DNA of 63,282 nt from GH45 sp046704385 (lineage in GTDB: Bacteria > Bacteroidota > Bacteroidia > Bacteroidales > SZUA-534). Positions 19,842 through 29,600 of the stretch are shown here, piece by piece. Positions within the stretch are counted from its first letter, which is position 1. Every line of letters starts with the position of its first letter. The position numbers and the translations under genes were made by a program. The DNA lies in assembly GCA_046704385.1 (NCBI GenBank), contig JBJKSB010000092.1, positions 1 through 63,282 of the forward strand. The letters run 5' to 3'. The notes under the pieces were generated by a model. It was not told where the DNA came from, ran no database searches, and was given only the letters and a program-made list of their open reading frames with translations.

Positions 19842-20690
19842 TTAATAATTATAAATGAAATTATCTATTAACCGAACCTTCCCTGCCCATACGGCTATAC
19901 AACCTATATGACCATTAATATCCTCGCTTTGTTCAACCGGTTTTAGGGTATTTTGATGAACAATTTCAAAATACTCAACGCTTAATAATTCAGTATTACT
20001 TATTTGTGTGCAAACCCATTCTATTACCTGCCCGGTGTTTTTAAATTCTTTCCATTTTTCCTGTGATTTTTTCAGTGTCTGGTAAATAACCGGAGCTACC
20101 GAACGGAATTCATCTGTAAGCAGCTGATTTCTTGAACTCATTGCCAAACCATCCCTTTCGCGTACAATCGGACAGGCGACTATTTCTATATTATAATCAA
20201 GTTTTTCAACCATTTTGCGAATAATAGCCACTTGCTGAAAATCCTTTAAACCAAAAAAAGCCTTGTGAGGCTGAACCGCATCAAATAGTTTCGACACAAT
20301 CTGTGCAACACCATTAAAATGGCCTGGCCTGTGCTCTCCTTCCATCAGGGTATCCAAACCATTAAAATCAAATTGCCGGACATCCGGTTCAGGATACATT
20401 TCTTTTACATCAGGTACAAAAACTGCATGACAACCAATATTTTCAAGCAATTGAAGATCATTCTCCGTGGTTCGCGGATAGTTCTTCAAATCGTCAGCAT
20501 TATTAAACTGGGTCGGATTAACAAATATGCTGGCTACGGTAATATCAGAATTAGCCAGTGCATATTCAATTAATGATAAATGTCCCCGATGAAGGGCTCC
20601 CATGGTGGGCACAAAACCAATAATATTATTCCTGTTCCTTTCATCCGCCACAAAATCATTCAGCTCCTGTTTTGTATACAATACCTGCAT
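19842..20690 (-). CDS. panC: Pantothenate synthetase
   Basis: The 282-residue enzyme condenses pantoate with beta-alanine using ATP. Motifs are PTMGALHRGHLSLI (residues 28-41, HxGH = HRGH), ASIFVNPTQFN near 54, HFNGVAQIVSKLFD near 125, FGLKDFQQ near 147, and the KMSKS-like AMSSRN near 183. It heads the leftward operon panC-panD-rfaE2-lipoprotein-radA; the 129-nt gap before panD is larger than the others, so panD may have its own start of transcription. panB is not in the window. Confidence 0.95.
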   Translation of the reverse strand: MQVLYTKQELNDFVADERNRNNIIGFVPTMGALHRGHLSLIEYALANSDITVASIFVNPTQFNNADDLKNYPRTTENDLQLLENIGCHAVFVPDVKEMYPEPDVRQFDFNGLDTLMEGEHRPGHFNGVAQIVSKLFDAVQPHKAFFGLKDFQQVAIIRKMVEKLDYNIEIVACPIVRERDGLAMSSRNQLLTDEFRSVAPVIYQTLKKSQEKWKEFKNTGQVIEWVCTQISNTELLSVEYFEIVHQNTLKPVEQSEDINGHIGCIAVWAGKVRLIDNFIYNY

Positions 20691-20805
20691 AAAAATTCAC
20701 TAATTTTCATTGCAAAAGAAATTTAAAAAACCATTATTTCAAAATAAACTATTCAAAATCGAACCCTATTAATACCTTATATATCATTGGGTAACATGTT
20801 AATTG

Positions 20806-20836
20806 TTGAGATTATATAATATTTTTACTAACTTTG
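20806..20836 (+). promoter_or_regulatory. Candidate promoter of the GT5 gene (TTG - 20 nt - TAACTTTG)
   Basis: TTG at 20806-20808 and TAACTTTG at 20829-20836 match the Bacteroidota -33/-7 pattern with 20 nt between them. The gene starts 28 nt later at 20865. Confidence 0.55.
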
Positions 20837-20864
20837 CACGGTCGAAAAAATAATCGAGATTTAG

Positions 20865-21671
20865 ATGGAAAAAAAGAAAGTACTGTTTGTATCACAGGAA
20901 ATTACACCTTACCTACCAGAAAGTGAAATAGCAAAAATTGGACGGGAATTACCACAAGGAATTCAGGAAAGAGGGAAGGAAATACGCACATTCATGCCAA
21001 AATTTGGATGTATTAATGAGCGAAGAAACCAATTGCATGAAGTTATCAGGCTTTCGGGTATGAATTTAATCATCGACGATACCGATCACCCATTAATTAT
21101 AAAGGTTGCTTCGATACAAGCCGCAAGGATGCAGGTTTATTTTATCGATAATGAAGACTATTTTCATAGAAAGTTCGTTCTACAAGATAAAAATGGAACG
21201 TTCTTTAAAGATAATGATGAAAGGGCTATATTTTTCGCCAGAGGTGTTTTAGAAACGGTTCAAAAATTGCGCTGGGCTCCCGATATTATTCATTGTCATG
21301 GCTGGTTTACATCGCTTGTGCCACTTTATATAAAAAAATCGTTTAAAGATAATCCTTTGTTTGCCGACGCTAAAATGGTTTATTCCGTATACAACGACGA
21401 TTTTAGCCAAAGCATGGACGGTAATTTTAATAAAAAACTTATGTTTGATGGTATTTCAAAAGATGATGTGTCTGTAATAAAAGAACCGAATTTTGAAAAT
21501 ATAACCAAACTTGCCATCGATAATTCAGATGGTATAATTTTTGGAAGTCCAAATGTAAATACCACCATTGAAAAATATTCGGTTGATAGTGGAAAACCAA
21601 TGCTTACTTTTAAAAATGGAGATGAGTATATTGATGCATACTCTGCCTTTTATGACGAGATACTATCATAA
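20865..21671 (+). CDS. Glycogen/starch synthase N-terminal (GT5) domain protein
   Basis: The 268-residue protein matches the catalytic N-terminal Rossmann domain of GT5 glycogen/starch synthases: KVLFVSQEITPYLPESEIAKIGRELP at residues 5-30 and DIIHCHGWFTSLVPLYIK near 140 (family HxHDWxT region). The C-terminal GT-B nucleotide-sugar domain is absent, and the usual KTGGLxDV is changed to SEIAKIGREL. So it is either a conserved short Bacteroidota form or has lost transfer activity. It lies alone after its own promoter, divergent from panC, with the DUF4270 lipoprotein and glmS downstream. Confidence 0.8.
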   Translation: MEKKKVLFVSQEITPYLPESEIAKIGRELPQGIQERGKEIRTFMPKFGCINERRNQLHEVIRLSGMNLIIDDTDHPLIIKVASIQAARMQVYFIDNEDYFHRKFVLQDKNGTFFKDNDERAIFFARGVLETVQKLRWAPDIIHCHGWFTSLVPLYIKKSFKDNPLFADAKMVYSVYNDDFSQSMDGNFNKKLMFDGISKDDVSVIKEPNFENITKLAIDNSDGIIFGSPNVNTTIEKYSVDSGKPMLTFKNGDEYIDAYSAFYDEILS

Positions 21672-21704
21672 TATTAACCTTAATACTTTATTAGATTGAA
21701 TTTA

Positions 21705-23033
21705 ATGTTTAGATTAAAAACCTTCCTGTGGGTGGGTTTTTGTGTTAGTGGATATTTGCTTTTTTCGTGTACCGATGATGTTAGCCAGTTAGGACTTGAT
21801 TTGCAGAATCCCATCGAAAAGTTGCAGGTACATAATGATTCTTCATCTGTAATACATACATATTCGGTACAGCAACCGGATTCCATAACTTTATGGCCAT
21901 ACTATTTACTGCTCGGATATTGCAATGACCCCGCACTTGGACAATTTCAAAACAATTTTATGACTGAAGTTTCCTTAACGTCTTTCTCCACCGATTTTGG
22001 GGATAACCCTGTTGCAGATTCCCTGGTATTATATCTGGATTATGTTGCGGCTTATGGCGACACTACGCAAACTCAGAATATTACCGTATATGAGCTAAAT
22101 AAAAATCTTTCTTTAAATGATACTGCTGAAAGTATCAACAGGCAGCCCATGGAAGAATCGGTAATAGCTAAATACTATGATGCCTCGAAACCCCTGATGA
22201 CTTTTTCTTTCAGACCAAATCCGGCGGATACCATGCCTCTGAGGATAAAACTTCCAAATAGTCTTCGCGACAGGCTACTCGATACCAGTTATTACCATTC
22301 ACAAGATACATTTAATTTGAAGGTTTTCCGGGGATTTTATTTTGTTGCCAATATTAATGATGGTGGTGCAATAAGCTATTTTGTTGACGATGATTCAACT
22401 CGTATGGAACTCTATTATCATGACGATACGGTTAAACACGCTTACGTTTATGATATATATAATGAAACCTACAAATGCAATATTTTTAAACGAAGTTATA
22501 ATCCTGATATTAAAGTGGTACCATACAAAACTACGCCCGATATAAGTTATGAACAGGATTTATTTTACCTTAAAAACAATAATGCCCTTGAAGGCAGAAT
22601 TGATATTTCCGGGCTACACACCTGGGCCGATTCTGGTTTATTTACTATAAATAAGGCCGAATTAATTTTAACAGTTAAACCGCCGGAAACCCCGTCAGAC
22701 AGTATCTACAAGCACCACGCATCAATAATGGTGTTTGGAATTGACAGTGTTTTTAAACGCTATTATTTGGGTGATTATTACGATTCATATAACCAAGCAT
22801 ATAACTCTGTTCCGTATGACACGGTTGTTGATGGCTATATTGTAAGCCTGAATTATACCATTGCCAACGCTATTAAGAATGGAGAGGATAAGGTTAGTCT
22901 GACAATTGAAACAGACAATAGCAGCATTCCTGCCAACATATCATTGGCAACCCGAACCCTATTTTTAGGGGCAAAAGCTGCTGAAAAACCAGTGAAATTA
23001 AAAATATCATATACTAAATTTAAGGATAAATAA
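21705..23033 (+). CDS. DUF4270 family lipoprotein
   Basis: The 442-residue exported lipoprotein has a leader with Cys in the lipobox LLFSC near residue 21. The DUF4270 pattern follows: GLDLQNP, YYLLLGYCNDPALGQFQ, FGDNPVADSLVLYLDY, YGDTTQTQNITVYELN. I take the ATG at 21705; a TTG nine nt upstream in frame is the alternative. The biochemical role of the family is not known; members are found in the cell envelope of Bacteroidota, often next to the glycogen-synthase-like gene as here. glmS starts 2 nt after its stop, suggesting one transcript. Confidence 0.88.
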   Translation: MFRLKTFLWVGFCVSGYLLFSCTDDVSQLGLDLQNPIEKLQVHNDSSSVIHTYSVQQPDSITLWPYYLLLGYCNDPALGQFQNNFMTEVSLTSFSTDFGDNPVADSLVLYLDYVAAYGDTTQTQNITVYELNKNLSLNDTAESINRQPMEESVIAKYYDASKPLMTFSFRPNPADTMPLRIKLPNSLRDRLLDTSYYHSQDTFNLKVFRGFYFVANINDGGAISYFVDDDSTRMELYYHDDTVKHAYVYDIYNETYKCNIFKRSYNPDIKVVPYKTTPDISYEQDLFYLKNNNALEGRIDISGLHTWADSGLFTINKAELILTVKPPETPSDSIYKHHASIMVFGIDSVFKRYYLGDYYDSYNQAYNSVPYDTVVDGYIVSLNYTIANAIKNGEDKVSLTIETDNSSIPANISLATRTLFLGAKAAEKPVKLKISYTKFKDK

Positions 23034-23035
23034 TT

Positions 23036-24871
23036 ATGTGTGGGATTGTAGGATATATTGGTGACAAGGATGCCTATCCTATCCTCATTAAAGGACTAAA
23101 AAGGCTGGAATACCGGGGCTACGATTCGGCTGGAATTGCCTTGTTAAATGGTAGCAATTATCTGTATAAACGGAAAGGAAAGGTTAGCGATCTTGAAGCT
23201 TATATTGGTAATGAGTTGGTGTCGGGAAAAATAGGAATGGGGCATACCCGTTGGGCCACGCATGGTGAGCCAAACGATGTAAATGCGCACCCGCACGAAA
23301 GCCATCACAAAAAATTTATTGTGATTCATAATGGTATTATTGAAAATTATGCCCGCTTAAAGGAAAAACTGATTGTGCAGGGTTATAGCTTTAAAAGTGA
23401 AACAGATACCGAAGTTCTGGCTAATTTAATTGAATACATATATTTAAGAGGCGGCGTTACTGCTGAAATGTCCGTGCGAATTGCCCTGTCGAAAGTAGTT
23501 GGAGCCTATGGCCTTGTTGTAATGTGCAAGGATGAACCCGACAAACTTATTGCAGCACGCAAGGGGAGTCCGTTGGTTATTGGAATCGGACAGGGAGAGT
23601 ATTTCCTGGCATCGGATGCTACACCCATTGTAGAGTATACAAAAAGTGTTATTTATATGAATGATGATGATGTGGCCGTCATTAAAAAGGATGAGCTGCA
23701 GCTTAAAACCATTCAAAATGAAACACTTACACCAAATATTCAGGAGCTTTCGCTGGATATCGGCGAAATTGATAAAATGGGGTTCGACCATTTTATGCTT
23801 AAAGAAATTTATGAGCAGCCTAAAGCTATTGGTGACACCTTTAGAGGTAGAATTAACAGTGAATGTACCAACGTTCATTTGGGGGGATTACATACAGCCT
23901 GGCCAAATTTAGAAAAAGCACGGCGTATAATTATTATTGCCTGCGGAACCTCTTGGCATGCCGGTTTGGTTGGTGAATACCTGTTTGAGGAATTTGCACG
24001 AATACCGGTGGAAGTAGAATACGGATCAGAGTTCCGCTACAGGAAACCTATAATATATAGTGACGATGTGGTTATTGCGATAAGCCAGAGTGGCGAAACT
24101 GCTGACACTCTTGCGGCAATAAGGTTGGCTAAGGAAGCGGGGGCTATGGTTTTAGGAATATGTAATGTTGTGGGTTCAAGCATTCCACGTGAAACTGATG
24201 CCGGTGTTTATACACACGCCGGACCAGAAATAGGAGTTGCCTCTACCAAAGCATTTACAGCACAGGTTACCGTTTTAACCATGATGGCCCTGAAATTAGC
24301 CAAAAAACGTTACCAGATTGCTGATGATAAATACCATCATTTGATTAAAGCCTTAACAGAGATCCCCGCAAAAATTGAACAGGCTTTGCAGGAAAACGAT
24401 CATATCAAGAACATCTCAAAACTCTATATGAATAAAAACAATGCATTGTACCTGGGCCGTGGATTCCTTTTCCCTGTTGCCCTGGAAGGAGCATTAAAGC
24501 TGAAAGAAATTTCATATATCCATGCTGAGGGTTACCCTGCTGCTGAAATGAAGCACGGCCCCATTGCTCTTATTGACAAAGATATGCCGGTGATTGTAGT
24601 AGCCACAAAGGATAGTTCGTACGAAAAAATTGTGTCGAATGTGCAGGAAGTAAAAGCCCGGAACGGCATTGTAATAGCAGTTGTAACCCAGGGTGATGAC
24701 ACTATCAGCAAAATGGCCGATCATGTAATTGAAGTTCCGGAAACCCCTGAGCATCTTGCACCATTATTATCGGTAGTTCCTTTGCAATTATTGTCGTACC
24801 ATATTGCTGTAATGAGAGGCTGTAATGTTGACCAGCCAAGGAACCTGGCCAAATCGGTTACTGTTGAATAA
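23036..24871 (+). CDS. glmS: Glutamine-fructose-6-phosphate aminotransferase (isomerizing)
   Basis: This is the 611-residue first enzyme of UDP-GlcNAc synthesis. The glutaminase domain begins MCGIVGYIG with catalytic Cys2, then GYDSAG, HTRWATHG and the loop SETDTEV. Two SIS sugar-isomerase domains follow (GTSWHAG near 304, SQSGETADT near 350, SKAFTAQ-like TKAFTAQ near 403). The C-terminus DQPRNLAKSVTVE is intact. It supplies amino sugars for peptidoglycan and LPS. It is the last gene of the GT5-DUF4270-glmS group. No glmS ribozyme or hairpin leader is possible in the 2-nt gap before it. Confidence 0.97.
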   Translation: MCGIVGYIGDKDAYPILIKGLKRLEYRGYDSAGIALLNGSNYLYKRKGKVSDLEAYIGNELVSGKIGMGHTRWATHGEPNDVNAHPHESHHKKFIVIHNGIIENYARLKEKLIVQGYSFKSETDTEVLANLIEYIYLRGGVTAEMSVRIALSKVVGAYGLVVMCKDEPDKLIAARKGSPLVIGIGQGEYFLASDATPIVEYTKSVIYMNDDDVAVIKKDELQLKTIQNETLTPNIQELSLDIGEIDKMGFDHFMLKEIYEQPKAIGDTFRGRINSECTNVHLGGLHTAWPNLEKARRIIIIACGTSWHAGLVGEYLFEEFARIPVEVEYGSEFRYRKPIIYSDDVVIAISQSGETADTLAAIRLAKEAGAMVLGICNVVGSSIPRETDAGVYTHAGPEIGVASTKAFTAQVTVLTMMALKLAKKRYQIADDKYHHLIKALTEIPAKIEQALQENDHIKNISKLYMNKNNALYLGRGFLFPVALEGALKLKEISYIHAEGYPAAEMKHGPIALIDKDMPVIVVATKDSSYEKIVSNVQEVKARNGIVIAVVTQGDDTISKMADHVIEVPETPEHLAPLLSVVPLQLLSYHIAVMRGCNVDQPRNLAKSVTVE

Positions 24872-25060
24872 TTATTTTACCAGCATTTCATTGTTGGGAT
24901 TTTGCAAAGAATGTTGGGACAATGTTAATTGTGCTCCTGAAATGAAATTTATTCATCAATATACTGGTAATAAAACGGCTGCCTTAATAGAATGCAAAGA
25001 AGGCACTTATCTTTATATTTTTGAAGTTGAGTGATTGATTTTAGACATTCCCCCTCTCGT

Positions 25061-25114
25061 CCGCGTTTAACTTCGTTGAGCTCCCCCGATGCTTCGGGAT
25101 CGGTTGCAACGCGG
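25061..25114. repeat. Nested palindromic element
   Basis: Outer arms CCGCGTT (25061-25067) and AACGCGG (25108-25114) enclose an inner hairpin CCCGA-TGCT-TCGGG (25085-25098). The GC content is much higher than the surroundings and the 'CCCGATGCTTCGGG' core is of the dispersed-repeat kind seen in Bacteroidota. It could also act as a weak terminator, but no T-run follows. Confidence 0.6.
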
Positions 25115-25347
25115 AATTTACAATATAAAAGGAAAGTGAAATAAACGGGTAAGTTGCTTTGTCATGAAAATGATCAAATTCTGGTCCACATTTCCCATAA
25201 GATGTGTTAATTGTTATAGTATAAGGTCGATTACTATATGGGCATGCTTCTATGTTTAATTGATTCCTAACGAGAAATTATTTTTTGTGGGAGAATTTTT
25301 ATCTGTCATTTTGCTGATAATTTTATGTATGTTATTAGAACATTGCG

Positions 25348-25378
25348 TTGTTTTGTTTTAAAACATTGTTTAGCTTTG
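25348..25378 (+). promoter_or_regulatory. Candidate promoter of the toxin-antitoxin operon
   Basis: TTG at 25348-25350, 20 nt, then TAGCTTTG at 25371-25378 fits the -33/-7 pattern. The antitoxin ATG follows 31 nt later. Confidence 0.55.
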
Positions 25379-25409
25379 TTCCTGAGAGCTAACTTAATTT
25401 TATAATGAA

Positions 25410-26204
25410 ATGAAGCTAAAATTGTCTCAACAGCAGATTGGAAAACGAATTATGGAACTACGAAAAGCTAAAGGAATGTCACAAGAACATTTGGCTAAAA
25501 GTATTGGAATATCCAGACCCTCGTTAGCTCAAATTGAATTAGGCAATCGGAGTGTTGATGTATTTGAGCTGATATATTTGTCCCATGTTCTTGGTTTTTC
25601 AACAGATGAATTTTTATCTCCTGATTTCAAAACTGAAGATGAAATTCACAATGAAATAGAAAAAGAGGAAAAGAAAACCGATTTGCGAATATCAGTTCCT
25701 GAATTACAAATCAGCAAATTCAAAAATGTGCTTCTGTATATTTTAGAACGATGTGCCGGTAAACCAAACGTTGGCGAAACAGTGCTGAATAAACTACTCT
25801 ATTTCTGTGATTTTGATTTTTATGAACTCTATGAGGAGCATCTTACCGGATCAAGATATAAGAAATTGCCTTATGGACCTGTCCCGCAAAAACTTAACAC
25901 AATAATTAATCAAATGATTAATAAAGGTCAGTTGAAAAGAATAAAAACAGAATTTCACGATTTTCCACAGACAAGATATATTCCTCTGGAAAAATCAGAT
26001 TTGAAACAGTTCTCGGCAGCTGAAAAAACTGTGATTGACCACGTTATTCTGCAAATGAGCGACTGGAATGCAAACAAGATTAGTGAATATTCTCATAAAG
26101 ATATGCCGTGGCTTGCAACCAAAGAAGGTGATTTTATAAGTTACAACCTGGCTTTCTATCGTGAGTTGCCTTATTCTGTTAGAGTTTATGACGAAGAAAA
26201 TTAA
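25410..26204 (+). CDS. XRE-HTH plus Panacea (DUF4065) antitoxin
   Basis: The 264-residue protein has an N-terminal XRE helix-turn-helix (residues 7-68; GKRIMELRKAKGMSQEHLAKS, then SRPSLAQIELGNRSV). A charged linker with EKEEKK follows, and then a Panacea domain (residues 100-260) with the family marks LNKLLYFCDFDFYELY, LTGSRYKKLPYGPVP and HKDMPWLAT. Family knowledge: Panacea domains neutralise very varied toxins encoded next door, and the HTH would autorepress the operon. The toxin gene starts 8 nt after its stop. Translation probably starts at the ATG at 25410; the preceding in-frame bases give no better start. Confidence 0.88.
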   Translation: MKLKLSQQQIGKRIMELRKAKGMSQEHLAKSIGISRPSLAQIELGNRSVDVFELIYLSHVLGFSTDEFLSPDFKTEDEIHNEIEKEEKKTDLRISVPELQISKFKNVLLYILERCAGKPNVGETVLNKLLYFCDFDFYELYEEHLTGSRYKKLPYGPVPQKLNTIINQMINKGQLKRIKTEFHDFPQTRYIPLEKSDLKQFSAAEKTVIDHVILQMSDWNANKISEYSHKDMPWLATKEGDFISYNLAFYRELPYSVRVYDEEN

Positions 26205-26212
26205 ACTTTAAA

Positions 26213-26557
26213 ATGGAATTTGAATTATTACCTGAATACCAAAAGGACTTGAAGAAACTTCTTAAGAAATATAGAACTTTGATAAGTGATGTTGAAGATG
26301 TTAAAAAAGTCTTAAGCGTTCGACCTGATGCCCAGGAACCATTCAGCTTCAGAATTGATGGCCTGGGTATTGAAAGTTGCGTTATCAAGGTGAAGAAAAT
26401 TGCCGGCGATAGCTTTAAAGGTAAAGGAAGCAGTTCTGGATTTAAGTTGATTTATGCATATTTCAAAGAAATTCCGAAAATTGTTTTAGTTGAGTTATAT
26501 CATAAGAGCAATAAAGAGAATGAAGACAGAGAAAGAATTTTAAAATATTTTAAATAA
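26213..26557 (+). CDS. RelE/ParE-like toxin of the Panacea pair
   Basis: The 114-residue protein has a RelE-superfamily pattern: an N-terminal EYQKDLKKLLKKYRTL helix pair, a central FRIDGLGI then VIKVKKIAGDSFKGKGSSSGFKLIYAYF strand region, and the end IVLVELYHKSNKENEDRERI. These ends are common in RelE-like mRNA interferases that act on translating ribosomes. Catalytic residues cannot be assigned safely without alignment; candidate basic residues lie in the K-rich central segment. It is the second gene of a two-gene operon, with antitoxin first. The following 105 nt contain short coding-looking scraps but no gene. Confidence 0.75.
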   Translation: MEFELLPEYQKDLKKLLKKYRTLISDVEDVKKVLSVRPDAQEPFSFRIDGLGIESCVIKVKKIAGDSFKGKGSSSGFKLIYAYFKEIPKIVLVELYHKSNKENEDRERILKYFK

Positions 26558-26662
26558 TGGAGATTATTGAGCAGGCAGAAAAGGAAATGTAATAACCATC
26601 AAAGACACGAGGAACATCTGGCAAAATATACTGTGAATGTCGAGGATAATGCAAAGCTTGAA

Positions 26663-29600
26663 TTAACTAACCGGAAATGTAAAATAAAACGTCGATCCTT
26701 TATCTACAATACTCTCAACCCAAATATTACCTCCCAATAATTCTATAATATTCTTTGATATGGCTAAGCCTAAACCTGTTCCCCGATATACCCTTCCCTC
26801 CTCTGAATCAACTTTTCTGAACCGGTCAAAAATAAGGTCGATGAATTCTGAAGGAATCCCCATTCCCGTATCCCGGACATAACAATGAGCTATTTCTCCC
26901 TCCTGTTTACAACCGAATTGGATGTTTCCTTTTTCAGTAAATTTTAAGGCATTATCCAACAGGTTAATTAATACCTGTTTTATTCTTAATTCATCTGTTT
27001 TAACTATTAACGATTCGGGCATGTCCAGCGTTAAATCAAGGGGCAATAAGTCTTCGCTTATTTTTTTTGAATATATATATTTCATTTCAGTAAACACGGC
27101 AACCAGGTCAAACTCTGATTTGAAAATATCTATCTGACCCGATTCAATTTTGGCTATGTCAATAATATCATTAATTAAGCTTAAAAGTGATTGGCCGCTG
27201 CTATGAATAAACGTTCTGAATTTCTTCCTTTCCTCAGGAGTATAAATAGTTTCATCTAATAATTCGATAAAACCAAGAATTGCATTCATCGGGGTTCTGA
27301 TTTCGTGGCTCATGTTAGCCAAAAAACTTGTTTTTAATGCATCCGATTCTTCGGCTTTATCTTTGGCAATTTGTAATTCATTAGTACGCTCCTCGATTAA
27401 TTTTTCAAGATTCTGGCGGTGGTACTGAAGTTCTTTGTTTTGCAACTGTATTTGTTCGGCCTGTTCATTTGCCAGATCACGCTGCGAAATTAATTCTTCC
27501 TGTTGCATCAAAAGTTCCGCCTGGTTTTCTTCAAGCAAAGTATTTACCTCCCGCAAATCCTTTGTCCTCTCTTTTACTAATTTCTCAAGAATCCTTTTCT
27601 TTCTTTTTATTGAGTTAATTCTCAAGTAGTACAGCAACAACAACAATCCACAGATTGAAATTATTAAAGAAATAATAAACCATGAACTTTTGTAAAAGGG
27701 TGGTTTAATAGAAATTTCAAGGTAAGTCGTGTTACATGGCGAAGAAAAATCGTTTATAGATGCCTGGATAGCCAGTTTATGATGACCCGGATTTAGGTTT
27801 GTAAACGAAATAAAATTATTAAATCCAAGGTTTATAAAGTGCTCGCTTTCCCCTTCGAGTTTATACCTGAATTTGGTTTTTCCGTTACATGTAAATTGAA
27901 GCGCTGAAAAACTTATGGTAAAATTGTTTTCCAAATAAGATAAATTCAATTCATCAGTGGTATACAAAGGTTTTGATAATATAGTTGTGCCGTTTAGTTT
28001 ATCTCCCACTTCTATTTCGTTATTATTAACTACCAGATGGGTGAACACTACTTTTAAATTTTCATCGTCTTGTTTAATATCATCAGGATTAAAATAAATC
28101 AGGCCTTTAATCCCTCCAAAAAACAATCTTCCCTTATTATCACTTAAGGCCGAATTATATCTGAATTCATTGCTTAGCAATCCGTCTTCCTTATAATAAT
28201 TTTCAAAAAAGCCTGTATGTGCATCCAACTTTGACAAACCATTATTTGTACTTATCCAAAGATTATTGTGTTTATCGGTCACCAATCCATAAATAAAATT
28301 ATCGGGCAATCCATCTTCTTCTGTAAAGCTCTGCACCGCTCCAGTTTGCCTGTTAATTCTATTCAAACCATTAACCGTTCCCACCCAAAGATTTGAATCC
28401 GCATCAAAAACCAGTGAAATAACCTCATTATTGCAAAGAGAATTTAAATGATTAAGGTTTTGTGAAATGGTGGTTACTTTCTCTGACCGGGTATCCATTA
28501 TTTTTAGTCCTCCGCCATAGGTAGCAATATAGATATGGCCATTATTGTCACCAATAATTTTCATAATAAAATCTATTTTGGAATTTAAACCGTGCGCATC
28601 GTTCAGCGAATAATTTTTAAACCTCCCGTTTTGGGGATCATAGCTGCATAATCCTCCTCTGATCGTTCCAATCCAGAAAAAACCATCTCTGTCTTCATAA
28701 ATGGTTCGCACGAAATTACTGGGTAACGAATTTTTAACACCGCCTTTTGCGGTAAGATACCTGAATTTTTTCGTTTTTTTGTTATAGATATTAATGCCCC
28801 CCAGGTAGGTCCCTATCCAAATTTCTCCATTACTGGCTTCATAGATACAAACAGCAACATTATTATTGAGGGCCCTGGAATTATTGTATTCTTCAAAAAA
28901 ATAATGAAATTTCTGCAAAGTGGAATCAGCATAATTAAGTCCGCCTTCAGTCGCTATCCAATAATTTCCTTCTGAATCCTGGTAGATACAATTTACCCGG
29001 TTATCGCAAATAGAAATATCATTCCCCGGAATATGTGAAAGATTATAAAATGGTTTTTGTTTTAAATTAATACGATCAACTCCCGCATCGGCCATACCAA
29101 TCCAAAGTTCATCATCCTTATCTCTGTATAACGCGTTAATAGAGTTGCTTGCCAGGCCTTCGTCATGATAAATGTTTTGCCTGTACTCCCGAAAAAATCT
29201 GTTAGCACCATGATTTAACTGGTAAACCCCACCTCCATCGGAACCTATCCAAATATCACCATTTAAGCCCGCGACAAGATTTCTGACCATGTTTTGGCCG
29301 GTACTGGTTAAATGTATTGGATAGTAACCATAGTAACGCCACTTATTGGTCGATTTACTTAATTCGTTCAGACCACCCCGCTCTGCACCCACCCAAACTT
29401 TGCCAAGAGTATCATCATAAACCGACCATAAATTATTATCGTTTATGGTATTTCCATCTTCTTTTTTAAGTACCTCAACGGTTTCATTCTTTAGGTTCAG
29501 CTTATCAAGCCCTCCCCCATGTGTCGAAATCCATAAATAATCAGGGGATGAAGTATTTATCCCTGTAATAAAATTATTTGAAATACCATTGGAATCACCA

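Larger units (their letters stand above)
24872..25409. other. Intergenic accessory stretch between glmS and the toxin-antitoxin pair
   Basis: This is 538 nt of mostly non-coding DNA. It holds a possible 30-residue ORF (24942-25034, ATG; MKFIHQYTGNKTAALIECK), which reads like a gene remnant, and a GC-rich palindromic element at 25061-25114. The antitoxin promoter lies at 25348-25378. No RNA gene is seen. Confidence 0.5.

Noticed and set aside
23033..23036. A glmS ribozyme before glmS
   Set aside because: Only 2 nt separate glmS from the upstream gene, so no leader exists.
24825..25034. A 69-residue rightward ORF overlapping the end of glmS
   Set aside because: The first part is glmS in another frame; only the last 30 residues look protein-like, so I mention it as a possible remnant only.
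26558..26662. A small gene after the RelE-like toxin (short frames starting MEIIEQAEKEM and RHEEHLAKYTVNV)
   Set aside because: Each is under 35 codons, split by a stop, without RBS or family marks; perhaps remains of an older gene.
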